Assembly (NCBI RefSeq): GCF_000744775.1
Contig: NZ_JQMP01000004.1
Location: 681,268 to 745,267 of the forward strand
Source: Thermorudis peleae
GTDB lineage: Bacteria > Chloroflexota > Chloroflexia > Thermomicrobiales > Thermomicrobiaceae
Reading direction: 5' to 3'
DNA: 64,000 bases
Part shown: positions 26,676-35,372 of the stretch, piece after piece
Layout of the letters: the number at the start of each line of letters is the position of its first letter
Position numbering within the stretch: position 1 is the first letter of the stretch
Notes under the pieces: generated by a model
Database searches by the model: none
What the model was told of the DNA's origin: nothing
Seen by the model: the letters and a program-made list of their open reading frames with translations, nothing else
Translations under genes and position numbers: made by a program

Positions 26676-27713
26676 CTAGGGTGTGCACCCCGGATAGAGA
26701 TGACACGCGACGTAGTGCCCGTTGCCCTGGTCGACGAAGCGCGGTTCCACCTTCGAGCAGACGTCCATTGCGTAGGGACAGCGTGTATGGAAGCGGCAGC
26801 CGGAAGGTGGGTTAATCGGGCTAGGCACGTCGCCCGTCAAGATGATGCGCTCCCGCTTCTTCTCAACGACCGGGTCAGGGATCGGCACGGCCGAGAGCAG
26901 CGCCTTGGTGTAGGGGTGGAGCGGGTCATCGTAGAGCGAATCGCGGTCAGCAAGCTCGACGATTTTGCCAAGGTACATCACAGCCACACGATTGGAGATA
27001 TGGCGAACCACGCTCAAGTCGTGGGCGATGAAGAGATAGGTGAGCTTGAATTTCTCCTGCAATTCCTCGAGCAGGTTAATGATCTGCGCTTGAATCGAGA
27101 CGTCGAGTGCTGAGACTGGCTCGTCTGCGACGATGAATTCAGGGTTCGCTGCAAGCGCGCGGGCAATCCCGATGCGCTGTCGCTGGCCACCGGAGAACTC
27201 GTGTGGGTAGCGGTTGGCAAAGTATGGGTTGAGACCAACGGTTTCTAGCAATTCTTGCACCCGCTGGTTGCGTTCGTTCTTCGGCACTAAGTTATGGATC
27301 TGCATCGGCTCGCTCACAATGCTCCCGACCGTCATGCGGGGATTGAGCGAGGCGTAGGGATCCTGGAAGATCATCTGGAGGTAGCGGCGCATCTTGCGCA
27401 TTTCACCCGGACTCAGCTTCGTCAGATCAGTGCCCTTGTAGAGGACCTGGCCAGCAGTCGGCTTGTAGAGTTGCAGGATCGCGCGGCCGGTCGTGCTCTT
27501 ACCACAGCCGGACTCGCCGACGAGTCCGAGCGTCTCGCCACGATAGATCTGGAAGGAGATATGGTCGACGGCTTGTACCCAGCCAACGCGGCGCTGCAAG
27601 AGGATGCCGCGTGTGAGCGGGAAATACATCACCAGGTCGCGGACATCGAGCAGCACCTCTTTGCCAGCGCCGTTTGTCTGCTGTTGCGTTGTGCTCTGCG
27701 CCTCAGTTGCCAT
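26676..27713 (-). CDS. Peptide ABC transporter ATP-binding protein, OppF/DppF type
   Basis: A 345-residue ATPase with Walker [11 protein letters not shown], signature [12 protein letters not shown], Walker [14 protein letters not shown] and the OppD/F C-terminal extension with [14 protein letters not shown], whose cysteines form a 4Fe-4S-like motif in this family. It overlaps oppD by 11 bases. The cognate permeases are not adjacent; the dppBC pair at 3.9-5.8 kb has no ATPase, so these two pairs may serve one importer, which is inference. Confidence 0.93.
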   Translation of the reverse strand: MATEAQSTTQQQTNGAGKEVLLDVRDLVMYFPLTRGILLQRRVGWVQAVDHISFQIYRGETLGLVGESGCGKSTTGRAILQLYKPTAGQVLYKGTDLTKLSPGEMRKMRRYLQMIFQDPYASLNPRMTVGSIVSEPMQIHNLVPKNERNQRVQELLETVGLNPYFANRYPHEFSGGQRQRIGIARALAANPEFIVADEPVSALDVSIQAQIINLLEELQEKFKLTYLFIAHDLSVVRHISNRVAVMYLGKIVELADRDSLYDDPLHPYTKALLSAVPIPDPVVEKKRERIILTGDVPSPINPPSGCRFHTRCPYAMDVCSKVEPRFVDQGNGHYVACHLYPGCTP

Positions 27714-28731
27714 CGCTCAACCGCACTCCTCCCTCGCGCTGCTTGGCTGACACCAAGCTTACTTCCTCCCAGAACCAGCAGGCTGACCGGTGATCTGGCT
27801 TCACGTCCATTAACGGCGGATTCTTCTGGCTGCACTTCTCCCGCGCATAGCTGCAGCGAGGCATGAACGGGCACATGTCTGGTAGGTCAATCAAGTCAGG
27901 CGGCAAGCCAGGAATCGGATTGAGCTTCTCCTTGCGCGGCGCGTCCAGCCGTGGGATCGAGTTGAGCAGGCCGACGGTATAGGGATGCTTGGGGTTGGCA
28001 AAGAGCTCCTCGGTCGGCGCCGACTCCACAATGTGGCCAGCATACATGACGTTGATTCGGTCGGTCATGCCGGCAACGACGCCAAGGTCGTGCGTGATCA
28101 GAATTAAGGCAGTGTTATGTTCACGTTGCAGGTTGCGCATGAGATCAAGAATTTGCGCTTGAATCGTCACGTCGAGTGCTGTTGTCGGCTCGTCGGCGAT
28201 CAGCAGCGAGGGGTTGCAGGAGAGCGCCATGGCAATCATGACGCGCTGGCGCATCCCACCAGAGAACTGGTGCGGGTATTGATCAACCCGCTGTTCAGCG
28301 TTCGGTATGCCGACCATCTTCAACAGCTCAATGCTGCGCTGGCGCGCTTGACTCCGCGTCATTCCCAGGTGCAGTTCCAGCATCTCGCTGATCTGCCGAT
28401 TAATGGTCAACACTGGATTGAGGGACGTCATCGGATCCTGGAAGATCATGGCGATCTTGCGGCCACGGATCGAGCGGACTTCAGCGTCGCTCATCTTCAG
28501 AATATCTTCGCCCTCAAAGAGGATTTGGCCGCTGACAATCTTGCCAGGCGGGGTTGGGATCAGGCGCATGATCGACAGGGCAGTAATGCTCTTGCCGCAT
28601 CCACTTTCACCGACGACACCGAGCGTCTCGCCTGGCATGAGGTGGAACGAGACGCCATCGACCGCCTTGACCACGCCATCTTGGGTGAAAAACTGCGTGC
28701 GGAGGTCGCGTACTTCAAGCAGTGGTTCCAT
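27703..28731 (-). CDS. Peptide ABC transporter ATP-binding protein, OppD/DppD type
   Basis: A 342-residue ATPase with Walker [11 protein letters not shown], signature [12 protein letters not shown], Walker [14 protein letters not shown] and the C-terminal [15 protein letters not shown] motif. The start is the ATG at 28731 after GGGGGG; a GTG at 28737 is too close to it. It heads a five-gene minus-strand unit, oppD-oppF-M50-scpA-scpB, behind a good promoter at 28849-28877. Confidence 0.93.
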   Translation of the reverse strand: MEPLLEVRDLRTQFFTQDGVVKAVDGVSFHLMPGETLGVVGESGCGKSITALSIMRLIPTPPGKIVSGQILFEGEDILKMSDAEVRSIRGRKIAMIFQDPMTSLNPVLTINRQISEMLELHLGMTRSQARQRSIELLKMVGIPNAEQRVDQYPHQFSGGMRQRVMIAMALSCNPSLLIADEPTTALDVTIQAQILDLMRNLQREHNTALILITHDLGVVAGMTDRINVMYAGHIVESAPTEELFANPKHPYTVGLLNSIPRLDAPRKEKLNPIPGLPPDLIDLPDMCPFMPRCSYAREKCSQKNPPLMDVKPDHRSACWFWEEVSLVSAKQREGGVRLSDGN

Positions 28732-28848
28732 CTTCACCCCCCACGTGCTCTTTCGCCCTGCCCCCGGACGTTCTGCAATTCCCTACCTGCGCTCTGCTCC
28801 TCGCCTGCAGTATCATGCTTGCCCTTCCGGAACAGAAAACGCATCAGC

Positions 28849-28877
28849 AGTGTACCGCGCCAGTCATATGTCGTCAA
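28849..28877 (-). promoter_or_regulatory. Promoter of the oppDF-M50-scpAB unit
   Basis: On the minus strand TTGACG, a 17-base spacer and TACACT. Four of six -10 bases and five of six -35 bases match the consensus. The oppD start is about 110 bases downstream. Confidence 0.6.
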
Positions 28878-28959
28878 CAACTGGCGAGCAATCGGCGACA
28901 TTCTCCTCTTCCCTTGCCCAGTTGTGCAGGCCGTGCGAGACTGGCAGGTGATGGCGACG

Positions 28960-28999
28960 TGAGCAAACGCGCAGCATGCCCGCGCTGTGCATTTGCTCA
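28960..28999 (+). promoter_or_regulatory. Leader hairpin upstream of the class III aminotransferase
   Basis: TGAGCAAA (28960-28967) pairs perfectly with TTTGCTCA (28992-28999). Inside, CGCAGC and GCTGTG can extend the stem with one G-U pair and an interior two-base mismatch. It lies about 55 bases before the ATG and could be an attenuator, an upstream terminator or an operator. Confidence 0.4.
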
Positions 29000-29054
29000 A
29001 CGACCAGGAGTCGGCCGGGGCAAGGAGATTCGGAAGGCGTTAGGAGGAAAGGGT

Positions 29055-30425
29055 ATGACTACGCTCAGGCCTGAGGAACTCGAGCAGGAAGCGCTGAAAC
29101 ACGTCTGGGTGCACTCGGCAGAGTGGGTGCGGATCGCCGAAGAACGCGGCATGCTCGTCTTCGACCACGCCTATGGTAGCACGCTCGTCGATGTTTACGG
29201 GCGAGAGTACATCGACGGGCTTTCTGGCCTGTGGGTTGTTAACGCTGGCCATGGACGCCGCGAAATCGCTGAAGCGATGGCCGAACAGGCAGCAAAGATC
29301 GCCTATGTCTCGTCGGCCAATCATACGACCGTGCCAACTGTTCAGCTAGGCCACGTCCTTTCAACACTCACACCTGGTGACTTGAACCGTATCTTCTTCT
29401 GCTCCGGCGGCTCGGAAGCGGTGGAAAGTGCCATCAAGATCGCCAAGCAAGTTCAGGCCATGCGTGGCTATCCCAAGCGCTACAAGATTATTGCGCGCCG
29501 CGGCAGCTACCACGGCATGACGTATGGCGCCATGAGCTTGACGCAGTCGCGCAACGAGCGCTTCTTCGGCCCCTTTATGTACGGCGTCTACTACGTCCCG
29601 TCGCCGAACCATTACCGGAACGACTTCGGCCTCGACGGCGAAGCCGGCGACCTGATGTGCGCTAATTATGTCGAGCAAGAAATTCTCTATCAGGATCCGG
29701 AGACGGTTGCCGCAGTCATTGGCGAGCCGATCTCGACATCCAACGGCGTGCACATTCCCTCACCACGCTACTGGCAGCGACTCCGTGAGATTTGCGACAA
29801 GTACGGCGTTCTGCTCATCATGGACGAGGTGATCAACGGCTTTGGACGAAGCGGCAAGATGTTTGCCGCGGAGCACTTTGGTGTCACGCCTGACCTGATG
29901 ACGATGGCCAAGGGACTGACGTCAGGCTACGCGCCAATGGGCGCGGTTGCCGTTAGCGAGCGCATCTTCCAGATCTTCCAGGAGCAGAAAGACGTGCCGC
30001 TCGGCCATCTCCTGACGTTCGGCGGGCATGCTGTTGCCGCGGCAGCAGCGCTGAAGAATCTTGAGATCTTCGAGCGCGAGGGACTGGTGCAGCAGAGCGC
30101 TGAGAAAGGCGAGTACTTACTCAAGCAGCTTCGCGAGCTCCTGCGACACCCGACGGTTGGCGACGTCCGCGGCCTCGGGCTGATGTGTGGGCTCGAGATG
30201 GTGAAGAACAAGGCAACCAAGGAACGTTGGGAGCGCAACTCGCCGTTCATTAAGGCGCTGGAGCGTCGCATCAACGAGAAGGGCTTGATCACGCGCGTGT
30301 GGGAAGTGGTACACGTTGCGCCACCGCTGGTCGTTACGTACGACGAGCTTGACCGCATCGTCGCCATTCTAGACGAGGCGCTCACGGAAACGGAAAACGA
30401 GTTCGCGCGCGAGATCGCTGCCTAG
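29055..30425 (+). CDS. Class III (omega) aminotransferase
   Basis: A 456-residue PLP enzyme of the omega-amino acid:pyruvate/putrescine aminotransferase group. Fold-type I features: FCSGGSEAVESAIKIA (phosphate site), SYHGMTYGAMSLT, Asp257 in LLIMDEVINGFGRSG and the Schiff-base Lys286 in MTMAKGLTSGYAPMGAV. The ATG at 29055 has AGGAGG seven bases upstream. It is divergent from oppD and convergent with SCO1. Substrate (beta-alanine, putrescine, taurine or an amine) cannot be fixed from sequence. Confidence 0.9.
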   Translation: MTTLRPEELEQEALKHVWVHSAEWVRIAEERGMLVFDHAYGSTLVDVYGREYIDGLSGLWVVNAGHGRREIAEAMAEQAAKIAYVSSANHTTVPTVQLGHVLSTLTPGDLNRIFFCSGGSEAVESAIKIAKQVQAMRGYPKRYKIIARRGSYHGMTYGAMSLTQSRNERFFGPFMYGVYYVPSPNHYRNDFGLDGEAGDLMCANYVEQEILYQDPETVAAVIGEPISTSNGVHIPSPRYWQRLREICDKYGVLLIMDEVINGFGRSGKMFAAEHFGVTPDLMTMAKGLTSGYAPMGAVAVSERIFQIFQEQKDVPLGHLLTFGGHAVAAAAALKNLEIFEREGLVQQSAEKGEYLLKQLRELLRHPTVGDVRGLGLMCGLEMVKNKATKERWERNSPFIKALERRINEKGLITRVWEVVHVAPPLVVTYDELDRIVAILDEALTETENEFAREIAA

Positions 30426-30440
30426 GCACGTACACGCGAC

Positions 30441-30490
30441 AACACGTCGAGCCTGGCTTGGAGCATTTTTCAGGCCAGGCTCGACGTGTT
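30441..30490. terminator. Bidirectional hairpin between aminotransferase and SCO1 genes
   Basis: A perfect 17-bp inverted repeat (AACACGTCGAGCCTGGC / GCCAGGCTCGACGTGTT) with a 16-base loop that contains ATTTTT. It lies 15 bases after the aminotransferase stop and its right arm overlaps the SCO1 stop codon. Confidence 0.8.
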
Positions 30491-31148
30491 ATGAGGACTC
30501 CGCCAGCCTGGCAAGCAGCTTCGCTACGTGCGTCGGATCGATGGACTCATCACTGAGCAAGTAGCGCTCTCGTCCCTGGGCATCAAGGATGTAGGTGACG
30601 GCTGTGTGGTTGACGGTATAGGCATTGGCCCCCGGCGTTGGCGTGGCCTTCTCGACACCGATATGGTAGTCCTGCCAGACAGCCGCAACCTGATCCGGTT
30701 GCCCCGTTAAAAACTGCAGTTTGCCCATCAGGCCATTCGCATCGAGATACTGGCGCAAACGGGTAGTGGTATCGCGTTCAGGATCGACTGTGACGGCCAG
30801 GATGCGCACGCGGGCCTGTTGCTGTGGAGTGAGCTGATCATAGGCTGCCGCGAGCCGATGCGCCGTCAATGGACAGATATCAGGACAGGTCGTGTAGAGG
30901 AACGTCAAGACGACGACGTGCCCACGCAACGCGGAGAGTTGAATCGGCTGGCCGTCTTGATTGACCAGGGTAAAATCTGGCGCGAGCGTGCCGTCCAACG
31001 TCGTCGCATCAGCAGGTGTTGCCGTCTGCGCTTGCCGCCACCACAGTATGCCCGTTACGAGGACCGCGACGACAAAGGCAGCAAGGAGCGCACTGCCGAA
31101 GATCAATGCAATCCGAGCACGTGTGAGGGGCGTTGATTGAGCAGTCAT
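30489..31148 (-). CDS. SCO1/SenC family copper chaperone/thioredoxin-like protein
   Basis: A 219-residue membrane-anchored protein. After a cytoplasmic stub comes one helix (LIFGSALLAAFVVAVLVTGIL), then a thioredoxin fold with the copper/redox motif TTCPDIC (Cys88, Cys92) and the distal histidine His181 (VNHTAVTY), the full SCO1 ligand set. Such proteins load or reduce the CuA site of cytochrome oxidase or N2O reductase. The ATG at 31148 follows GGAGGA. It is the last gene of a four-gene operon. No oxidase is in the window. Confidence 0.92.
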   Translation of the reverse strand: MTAQSTPLTRARIALIFGSALLAAFVVAVLVTGILWWRQAQTATPADATTLDGTLAPDFTLVNQDGQPIQLSALRGHVVVLTFLYTTCPDICPLTAHRLAAAYDQLTPQQQARVRILAVTVDPERDTTTRLRQYLDANGLMGKLQFLTGQPDQVAAVWQDYHIGVEKATPTPGANAYTVNHTAVTYILDAQGRERYLLSDESIDPTHVAKLLARLAESS

Positions 31149-31165
31149 TCTGCACGTTCCTCCAC

Positions 31166-31729
31166 CTAGGTCTCTGCTCGTGTGCGTCCACGCCCGAGAA
31201 AGAGCCACCAGAGCACGGGAATCTCCAGGATAACGACAGCGCCCCAGAACCACCACGAGCGCCAGATACTCGGGGTGCCGCGCACAACATCAGCGTCGAA
31301 GCTTACCGTCCCGCTGCCATCGGCTCCTTGTACGGTAACGGTGAAGTGATAGCGCCCTGCTCGGTCAACGGGGATATTGGCAGCATAGTAGAGCTTGTTC
31401 GTTGCTTGATCGTGCGTTGCGGGAAAGGTTTTGGCCGCGCTTTCATCCCCCACCGGCGTCATTGTCACTGTCACGGTCGCATCATTGACTACATCCTGCG
31501 TGTCAGGGCGCTGGACAAGGACACTCACATCGGCAGTCCCGGTCTGCAATGGAATCGGGCTGGTGTACACGGTTACAATGAACGGACCAACGTGTTCGCC
31601 CGCAACCCGTACTTGCCCGCCGTTGGCCGAGGCGAACGATGCCATCCCCAGTGACTGCACAAGCCCGAGCACCAGGAGCACAAGCAGCCACCATCCTCTC
31701 TGATGTGCTCTCCCCCACCAGTCTGTCAT
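31166..31729 (-). CDS. Membrane protein with extracytoplasmic Ig-like/FixH-like domain
   Basis: A 187-residue protein with an N-terminal membrane helix or signal (WWLLVLLVLGLVQSLGMASF), a beta-rich extracytoplasmic domain (HVGPFIVTVYTSPIPLQTG ... DRAGRYHFTVTVQGADGSG) and a C-terminal helix (FWGAVVILEIPVLWWLFLG) with a short basic tail. The domain resembles FixH/YtkA-type cupredoxin-neighbour domains, but I see no clear metal ligands. Its start overlaps the polyferredoxin stop (ATGA) and SCO1 follows 17 bases later. Confidence 0.7.
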   Translation of the reverse strand: MTDWWGRAHQRGWWLLVLLVLGLVQSLGMASFASANGGQVRVAGEHVGPFIVTVYTSPIPLQTGTADVSVLVQRPDTQDVVNDATVTVTMTPVGDESAAKTFPATHDQATNKLYYAANIPVDRAGRYHFTVTVQGADGSGTVSFDADVVRGTPSIWRSWWFWGAVVILEIPVLWWLFLGRGRTRAET

Positions 31730-33195
31730 CCCCCCATCCCCATCAATGTGCCACGCATATCCATCGGCAGCAGGAGCAGCCAGATCCCGACGAGCAATAG
31801 CCCAACACTGACCACCAGCCAGGGAAGGCTCGCCCGCAGCATCTGCTGCTCGCCGACCCAATCCCGGGCAACAAAGCGAATGGCGCCAATCGTACCGAGG
31901 AAACCGAGTTGCAAGAAGAGGAGCTTGAGCACGGTAATGGCCCCCAAAGGCAAGAGTTGGGCAAGATCCCACCGGGGCTGGCCAAGCAGCGGAGTGCCAG
32001 CCACGTCCGCCACGAAGCTTTGCAGGACGGGCACAATCGTCAGCGCGCCAGTCAGAAAGTGGAATTGATAGTGTGCGAGCCACATACCGAAGCCAAGCGG
32101 CGCCAGCGCATAGCTAAACCGTGTGGCGACAGTGAGCAACGGTTCTGCTTGCTTCGTCAACAGGCGGCTTGCGAAAGCCGCGAGGCCCACGAGGATTACC
32201 GGCAAGACAACCAGACCCAGGCCAAAGACGATCGCCAGCAGGGTTGGACGGGCATCGATCCCCGTTACACGGCGGAGCCACTGCACAGTAATCGTCGCTG
32301 GCTCGACCATCCCAAACGCGTTCAGAAACGCCCCAAACACGAGCAAAAGGACGAGCGCCCCGAGATCGATTCGCTGACTCCAGCGGCCAATCCCCGAGCG
32401 CACTGGATTGCCGCTGAACTCCCGCATCAGCGGGTTGCGCACCAGCACGCCGACGTTGTCATACGGGCAAGCTTGCACACAGTCCAAACAGAATGTGCAG
32501 TCCTGGTTGCCAACTTTGCGCGGCTGGAAAAGCCAGAGTTCACAGCCAGATTGCAGTAATCGACCGTGTGCATCATAGCGGCCATGGATGCAGTCTTTGG
32601 TCTGGCACTGCAGGCAGATGGCCGGGTCGCGCACCGTGACTTCAGTAGGAGATGACAGTGACATGACAAAGTTGAACTGGCCGATCGGGCAGACATGCTT
32701 GCAAAACGCTGCACCGGCGAAGATGCTGTCGATCACGAAGGCACCGACAAAGTAGGCCAGCGCAACCCAGGCCGTGAGCCACGGGCTCGCCCAGAGCGAG
32801 AAGGCTTCGTATGCCCAAAAGAAAAGGCCGAGCGTCACAATTGCCGCCAGTTTACCGGGCAGCCAGCGTGGCCACGGACGCCGCCCGTGGAACCAGCGCT
32901 TTGCCAAGCGTCGGGGCAGCATGAAGGGACATGCAAAGCAGAAGACATTGCCGACCAAGAGGAGGCCAAGCACAACGAGGCCGCGCCAGTGCACCCACGG
33001 CAATACGCCGGCGAGGTTCTTCGGTGCTAATGGCGGGCCAAGGAAGCCATCGTAGAGGACGAGGAGGCTCAGCACGAGCAACACAGCCTGAGCACTGGTT
33101 CGCGCGTGCTTCCACCGCAACCAACGCCCAAGCAGCGGCAGGCGCAGGAGATCAGTTCCATGAGTAGGGCGGACGATTGTTGCAGAGCGCGCCAT
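31726..33195 (-). CDS. Membrane polyferredoxin (NosR/NapH/CcoG-like 4Fe-4S protein)
   Basis: A 489-residue protein with about ten membrane helices and several cysteine motifs: CFACP (Cys86, 89), CKHVCP (165, 169), CLQCQTKDC (194, 197, 202) and a canonical 4Fe-4S set CTFCLDCVQACPYD (233, 236, 239, 243). The CxxxCP motifs near helix ends are those of NapH/NosR proteins that pass electrons across the membrane. A further helical domain of about 230 residues follows the clusters. No NosZ or napA is in the window. Electron donor and acceptor are unknown. Confidence 0.85.
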   Translation of the reverse strand: MARSATIVRPTHGTDLLRLPLLGRWLRWKHARTSAQAVLLVLSLLVLYDGFLGPPLAPKNLAGVLPWVHWRGLVVLGLLLVGNVFCFACPFMLPRRLAKRWFHGRRPWPRWLPGKLAAIVTLGLFFWAYEAFSLWASPWLTAWVALAYFVGAFVIDSIFAGAAFCKHVCPIGQFNFVMSLSSPTEVTVRDPAICLQCQTKDCIHGRYDAHGRLLQSGCELWLFQPRKVGNQDCTFCLDCVQACPYDNVGVLVRNPLMREFSGNPVRSGIGRWSQRIDLGALVLLLVFGAFLNAFGMVEPATITVQWLRRVTGIDARPTLLAIVFGLGLVVLPVILVGLAAFASRLLTKQAEPLLTVATRFSYALAPLGFGMWLAHYQFHFLTGALTIVPVLQSFVADVAGTPLLGQPRWDLAQLLPLGAITVLKLLFLQLGFLGTIGAIRFVARDWVGEQQMLRASLPWLVVSVGLLLVGIWLLLLPMDMRGTLMGMGG

Positions 33196-33246
33196 ATGCT
33201 GCGCCTCAACTCTCCTTCAGCCGCGCTGACAACCGGCCTTCTCCAC

Positions 33247-33675
33247 CTATGAAGCGGGCTTGACGCCGTTGACCGGTGCTTGTGTCTCAAACGCGCGACC
33301 ATCGGGCAGCGTGCCACGGACAATCACGACCCAGTCCCCAGCCATCGTGAACCGGAACTGGTCGACAACATAGACACCATTGCCCTGCTCGACTGCCGTC
33401 GCCAGGACTGGTTGCATGCCAGCATGGGTCATTGTGCCTTCAACCTGGACGTTCTTTGCGCCAACGACCGGCTTGCCATCGGCCGTCTTGAGCGTGATCG
33501 AGAGTCGAGCTGTCCCGACTGTTGGTGGCGACGGTTCGACGGTGACGGCGGCAGTAACGCCCTGACTGGATGTTTCACCGCGGCGCAGTTGGCATGCCGT
33601 GCTGAGCACAACGAGGCTACAAAACAGGCTCACCAGAAGCAGCACGGGCAGCCGGTAGCGCACGACAGGCTTCAT
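33247..33675 (-). CDS. YtkA-like lipoprotein
   Basis: A 142-residue lipoprotein. The signal peptide ends in the lipobox VLSTAC and the mature part is a YtkA-like beta domain (VEPSPPTVGTARLSITLKTA ... GKPVVGAKNVQVEGTMTHAGM ... AGDWVVIVRGTLPDG). GGAGG precedes the ATG at 33675. YtkA-like domains often occur with copper-handling proteins. It is 51 bases upstream of the polyferredoxin gene. The histidine and methionine in THAGM could bind copper, which is inference. Confidence 0.78.
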   Translation of the reverse strand: MKPVVRYRLPVLLLVSLFCSLVVLSTACQLRRGETSSQGVTAAVTVEPSPPTVGTARLSITLKTADGKPVVGAKNVQVEGTMTHAGMQPVLATAVEQGNGVYVVDQFRFTMAGDWVVIVRGTLPDGRAFETQAPVNGVKPAS

Positions 33676-33689
33676 GCACGACCTCCGCA

Positions 33690-34439
33690 CTATTCGGCTT
33701 GGGCAACGGCAGGTTCCTGCAATGGCGCAGGCAGCGGCCGTTGGCCCAGAGCAATGGCGACGGCCGCGCGGGCGAGAAGCGCTGTTGGATCAGCGAGGAG
33801 AACAGGAACATCAGTCGCTTCGAGCACCAACGGCAGTTCCGTGCATGCTGCAATCAGTGCCTGCGCACCAGTGTGCTCCACAAAGGCAAGCGCAGCAGCA
33901 CGAATCCGCGCGCGGACTGCCGCATCGACGTGGCCGGCTTTGACCGCGGCAATGACCGCCGACACCTCAGCTTGCGTTGCCGGTTCTGGCGCAACCGGTT
34001 GCAAGCCAACGGCTTCGAGTGCCTGGTGATAGAGTCGACTCCGAATCGTTCCTTCAGTGGCAAGCACGCCGACACACTGGCCAGGGCCGACCTGCTCGGC
34101 CAGCCAGGCTGCCGTTTCCCGCACCATGCTCAGGATTGGGATACGCACCGCGGGCTGGACACGCGGCAGGAATGCATGGGCTGTGTTGCACGGGACGATC
34201 AGAAAGTCGGCTCCAGCTTGTTCAAGACGGCGCGCACCGGCGACGAGCCACGGCGTTGGATCGGGCCCACCGTAGAGAAGCGCTTCCGTGCGGTCGGGCA
34301 CACTGGGATCAGCATCAATGATCACGTGGAGATGGTCCTGATCGCGTGACGCTGGAGTAGCCGCGATGATCTTCTGGTAGAGATCAGCGGTGGCCAGCGG
34401 CCCCATGCCACCGAGGATGCCAATGATCCGACGTGTCAT
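33690..34439 (-). CDS. Aspartate/glutamate racemase family protein
   Basis: A 249-residue cofactor-independent racemase of the Asp/Glu family. It begins MTRRIIGILGGMGPLATAD; the two catalytic cysteines are in FLIVPCNTAH (first half) and LIAACTELPL (second half). The pattern GGMGP...PCNTAH...ACTELPL is typical of aspartate racemases. AAAGGAC precedes the ATG. It ends 14 bases before the YtkA-like gene and may be the first gene of that unit by position only. Confidence 0.92.
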   Translation of the reverse strand: MTRRIIGILGGMGPLATADLYQKIIAATPASRDQDHLHVIIDADPSVPDRTEALLYGGPDPTPWLVAGARRLEQAGADFLIVPCNTAHAFLPRVQPAVRIPILSMVRETAAWLAEQVGPGQCVGVLATEGTIRSRLYHQALEAVGLQPVAPEPATQAEVSAVIAAVKAGHVDAAVRARIRAAALAFVEHTGAQALIAACTELPLVLEATDVPVLLADPTALLARAAVAIALGQRPLPAPLQEPAVAQAE

Positions 34440-34586
34440 GCCTTTGTCCTTTGCAGCTCTCTGCTCCGCCCACCCCGCCTGCTCCCCTCCCCAATGGTAG
34501 CACCAGGCTGTGGAGCACTCACGGACAAAAACGCCTTGACGATGTCGGGAATCTTTGGACAAACTGCAGGACGAATGCGGGGGGTT

Positions 34587-35372
34587 ATGGAACAGTCGTC
34601 ATTACCCTACCACGTGTCGGTCAAAGAATTGCCAGTCGACGAACGACCACGCGAGCGCCTGCGCCAGCACGGCGCGACAACGCTCACGAATGCGGAATTG
34701 TTGGCAATTATCCTGAATACAGGAACGCGAGGGGAATCTGTCCTCACGCTTGCGCAGCGCTTGCTTGTCGAGTACGGCGGGCTTGCTGGCTTGGCGCGGG
34801 CTGATTTTGCGACGCTCTGCCGAGCGCACGGCCTAGGAGAGGCAAAAGCCGCCAAGCTTAAGGCCGCGCTCGAGCTCGGGCGTCGGCTTGCGCTGGCTCA
34901 GCCTGATGAGCGCCCATCAATCCGCTCCCCCGAAGATGCCTACGCGATCGCTGGAGCAGACATGGCTACGTTGGAGCAGGAGCATGTGCGCGTGCTGCTC
35001 CTCGATACACGGCACCGCGTTATCCGAACTGTCACCATCGCCCAGGGGCAGGCAAACAGTGCGCAGGTCCGCATGGCCGAACTGTTCAAGGACGCGGTGC
35101 GGCACAATGCCGTCGCCATCATCTTGCTGCACAACCACCCCTCTGGCGATCCAACACCGTCAGGTGCTGATATCGCGCTCACGGCCGAAGCGGTTGCTGC
35201 GGGCAAGCTGCTCGATATCGAGGTGCTCGACCATCTCGTGATCGGCCAGGGACGGTTTTGCTCGCTTCGTCGCTTAGGGCTCGGCTTTACTGCCCCAGCA
35301 GACGATGCACACGCGCGTTGGCCAACATCACCATCGTCCGCTACCCGGGCTGCAGCCAGCCGCGATCGATAA
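34587..35372 (+). CDS. radC: DNA repair/JAMM protein RadC (UPF0758)
   Basis: A 261-residue protein with an N-terminal helix-hairpin-helix region (LTNAELLAIILNTGTRG ... LCRAHGLGEAKAAKLKAALE) and a C-terminal JAMM/MPN+ metal site HNHPSGDPTPSGAD (residues 182-195). The ATG at 34587 is preceded by GGGGGG only two bases away; an ATG at 34575 with AGGA upstream is equally possible. Family function in repair is disputed. The last 32 bases overlap the end of the convergent amidase gene. Confidence 0.9.
   Translation: MEQSSLPYHVSVKELPVDERPRERLRQHGATTLTNAELLAIILNTGTRGESVLTLAQRLLVEYGGLAGLARADFATLCRAHGLGEAKAAKLKAALELGRRLALAQPDERPSIRSPEDAYAIAGADMATLEQEHVRVLLLDTRHRVIRTVTIAQGQANSAQVRMAELFKDAVRHNAVAIILLHNHPSGDPTPSGADIALTAEAVAAGKLLDIEVLDHLVIGQGRFCSLRRLGLGFTAPADDAHARWPTSPSSATRAAASRDR

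Larger units (their letters stand above)
28732..29054. other. Divergent intergenic region (323 bp)
   Basis: Noncoding space between oppD (minus) and the aminotransferase (plus). It holds the oppD promoter on the minus strand and, nearer the aminotransferase, a leader hairpin at 28960-28999. I see no convincing plus-strand promoter or small gene in it. Confidence 0.6.

Noticed and set aside
28117..28962. 281-residue plus-strand open frame
   Set aside because: Antisense to oppD, which has full ABC signatures; no conserved features in the reverse frame.
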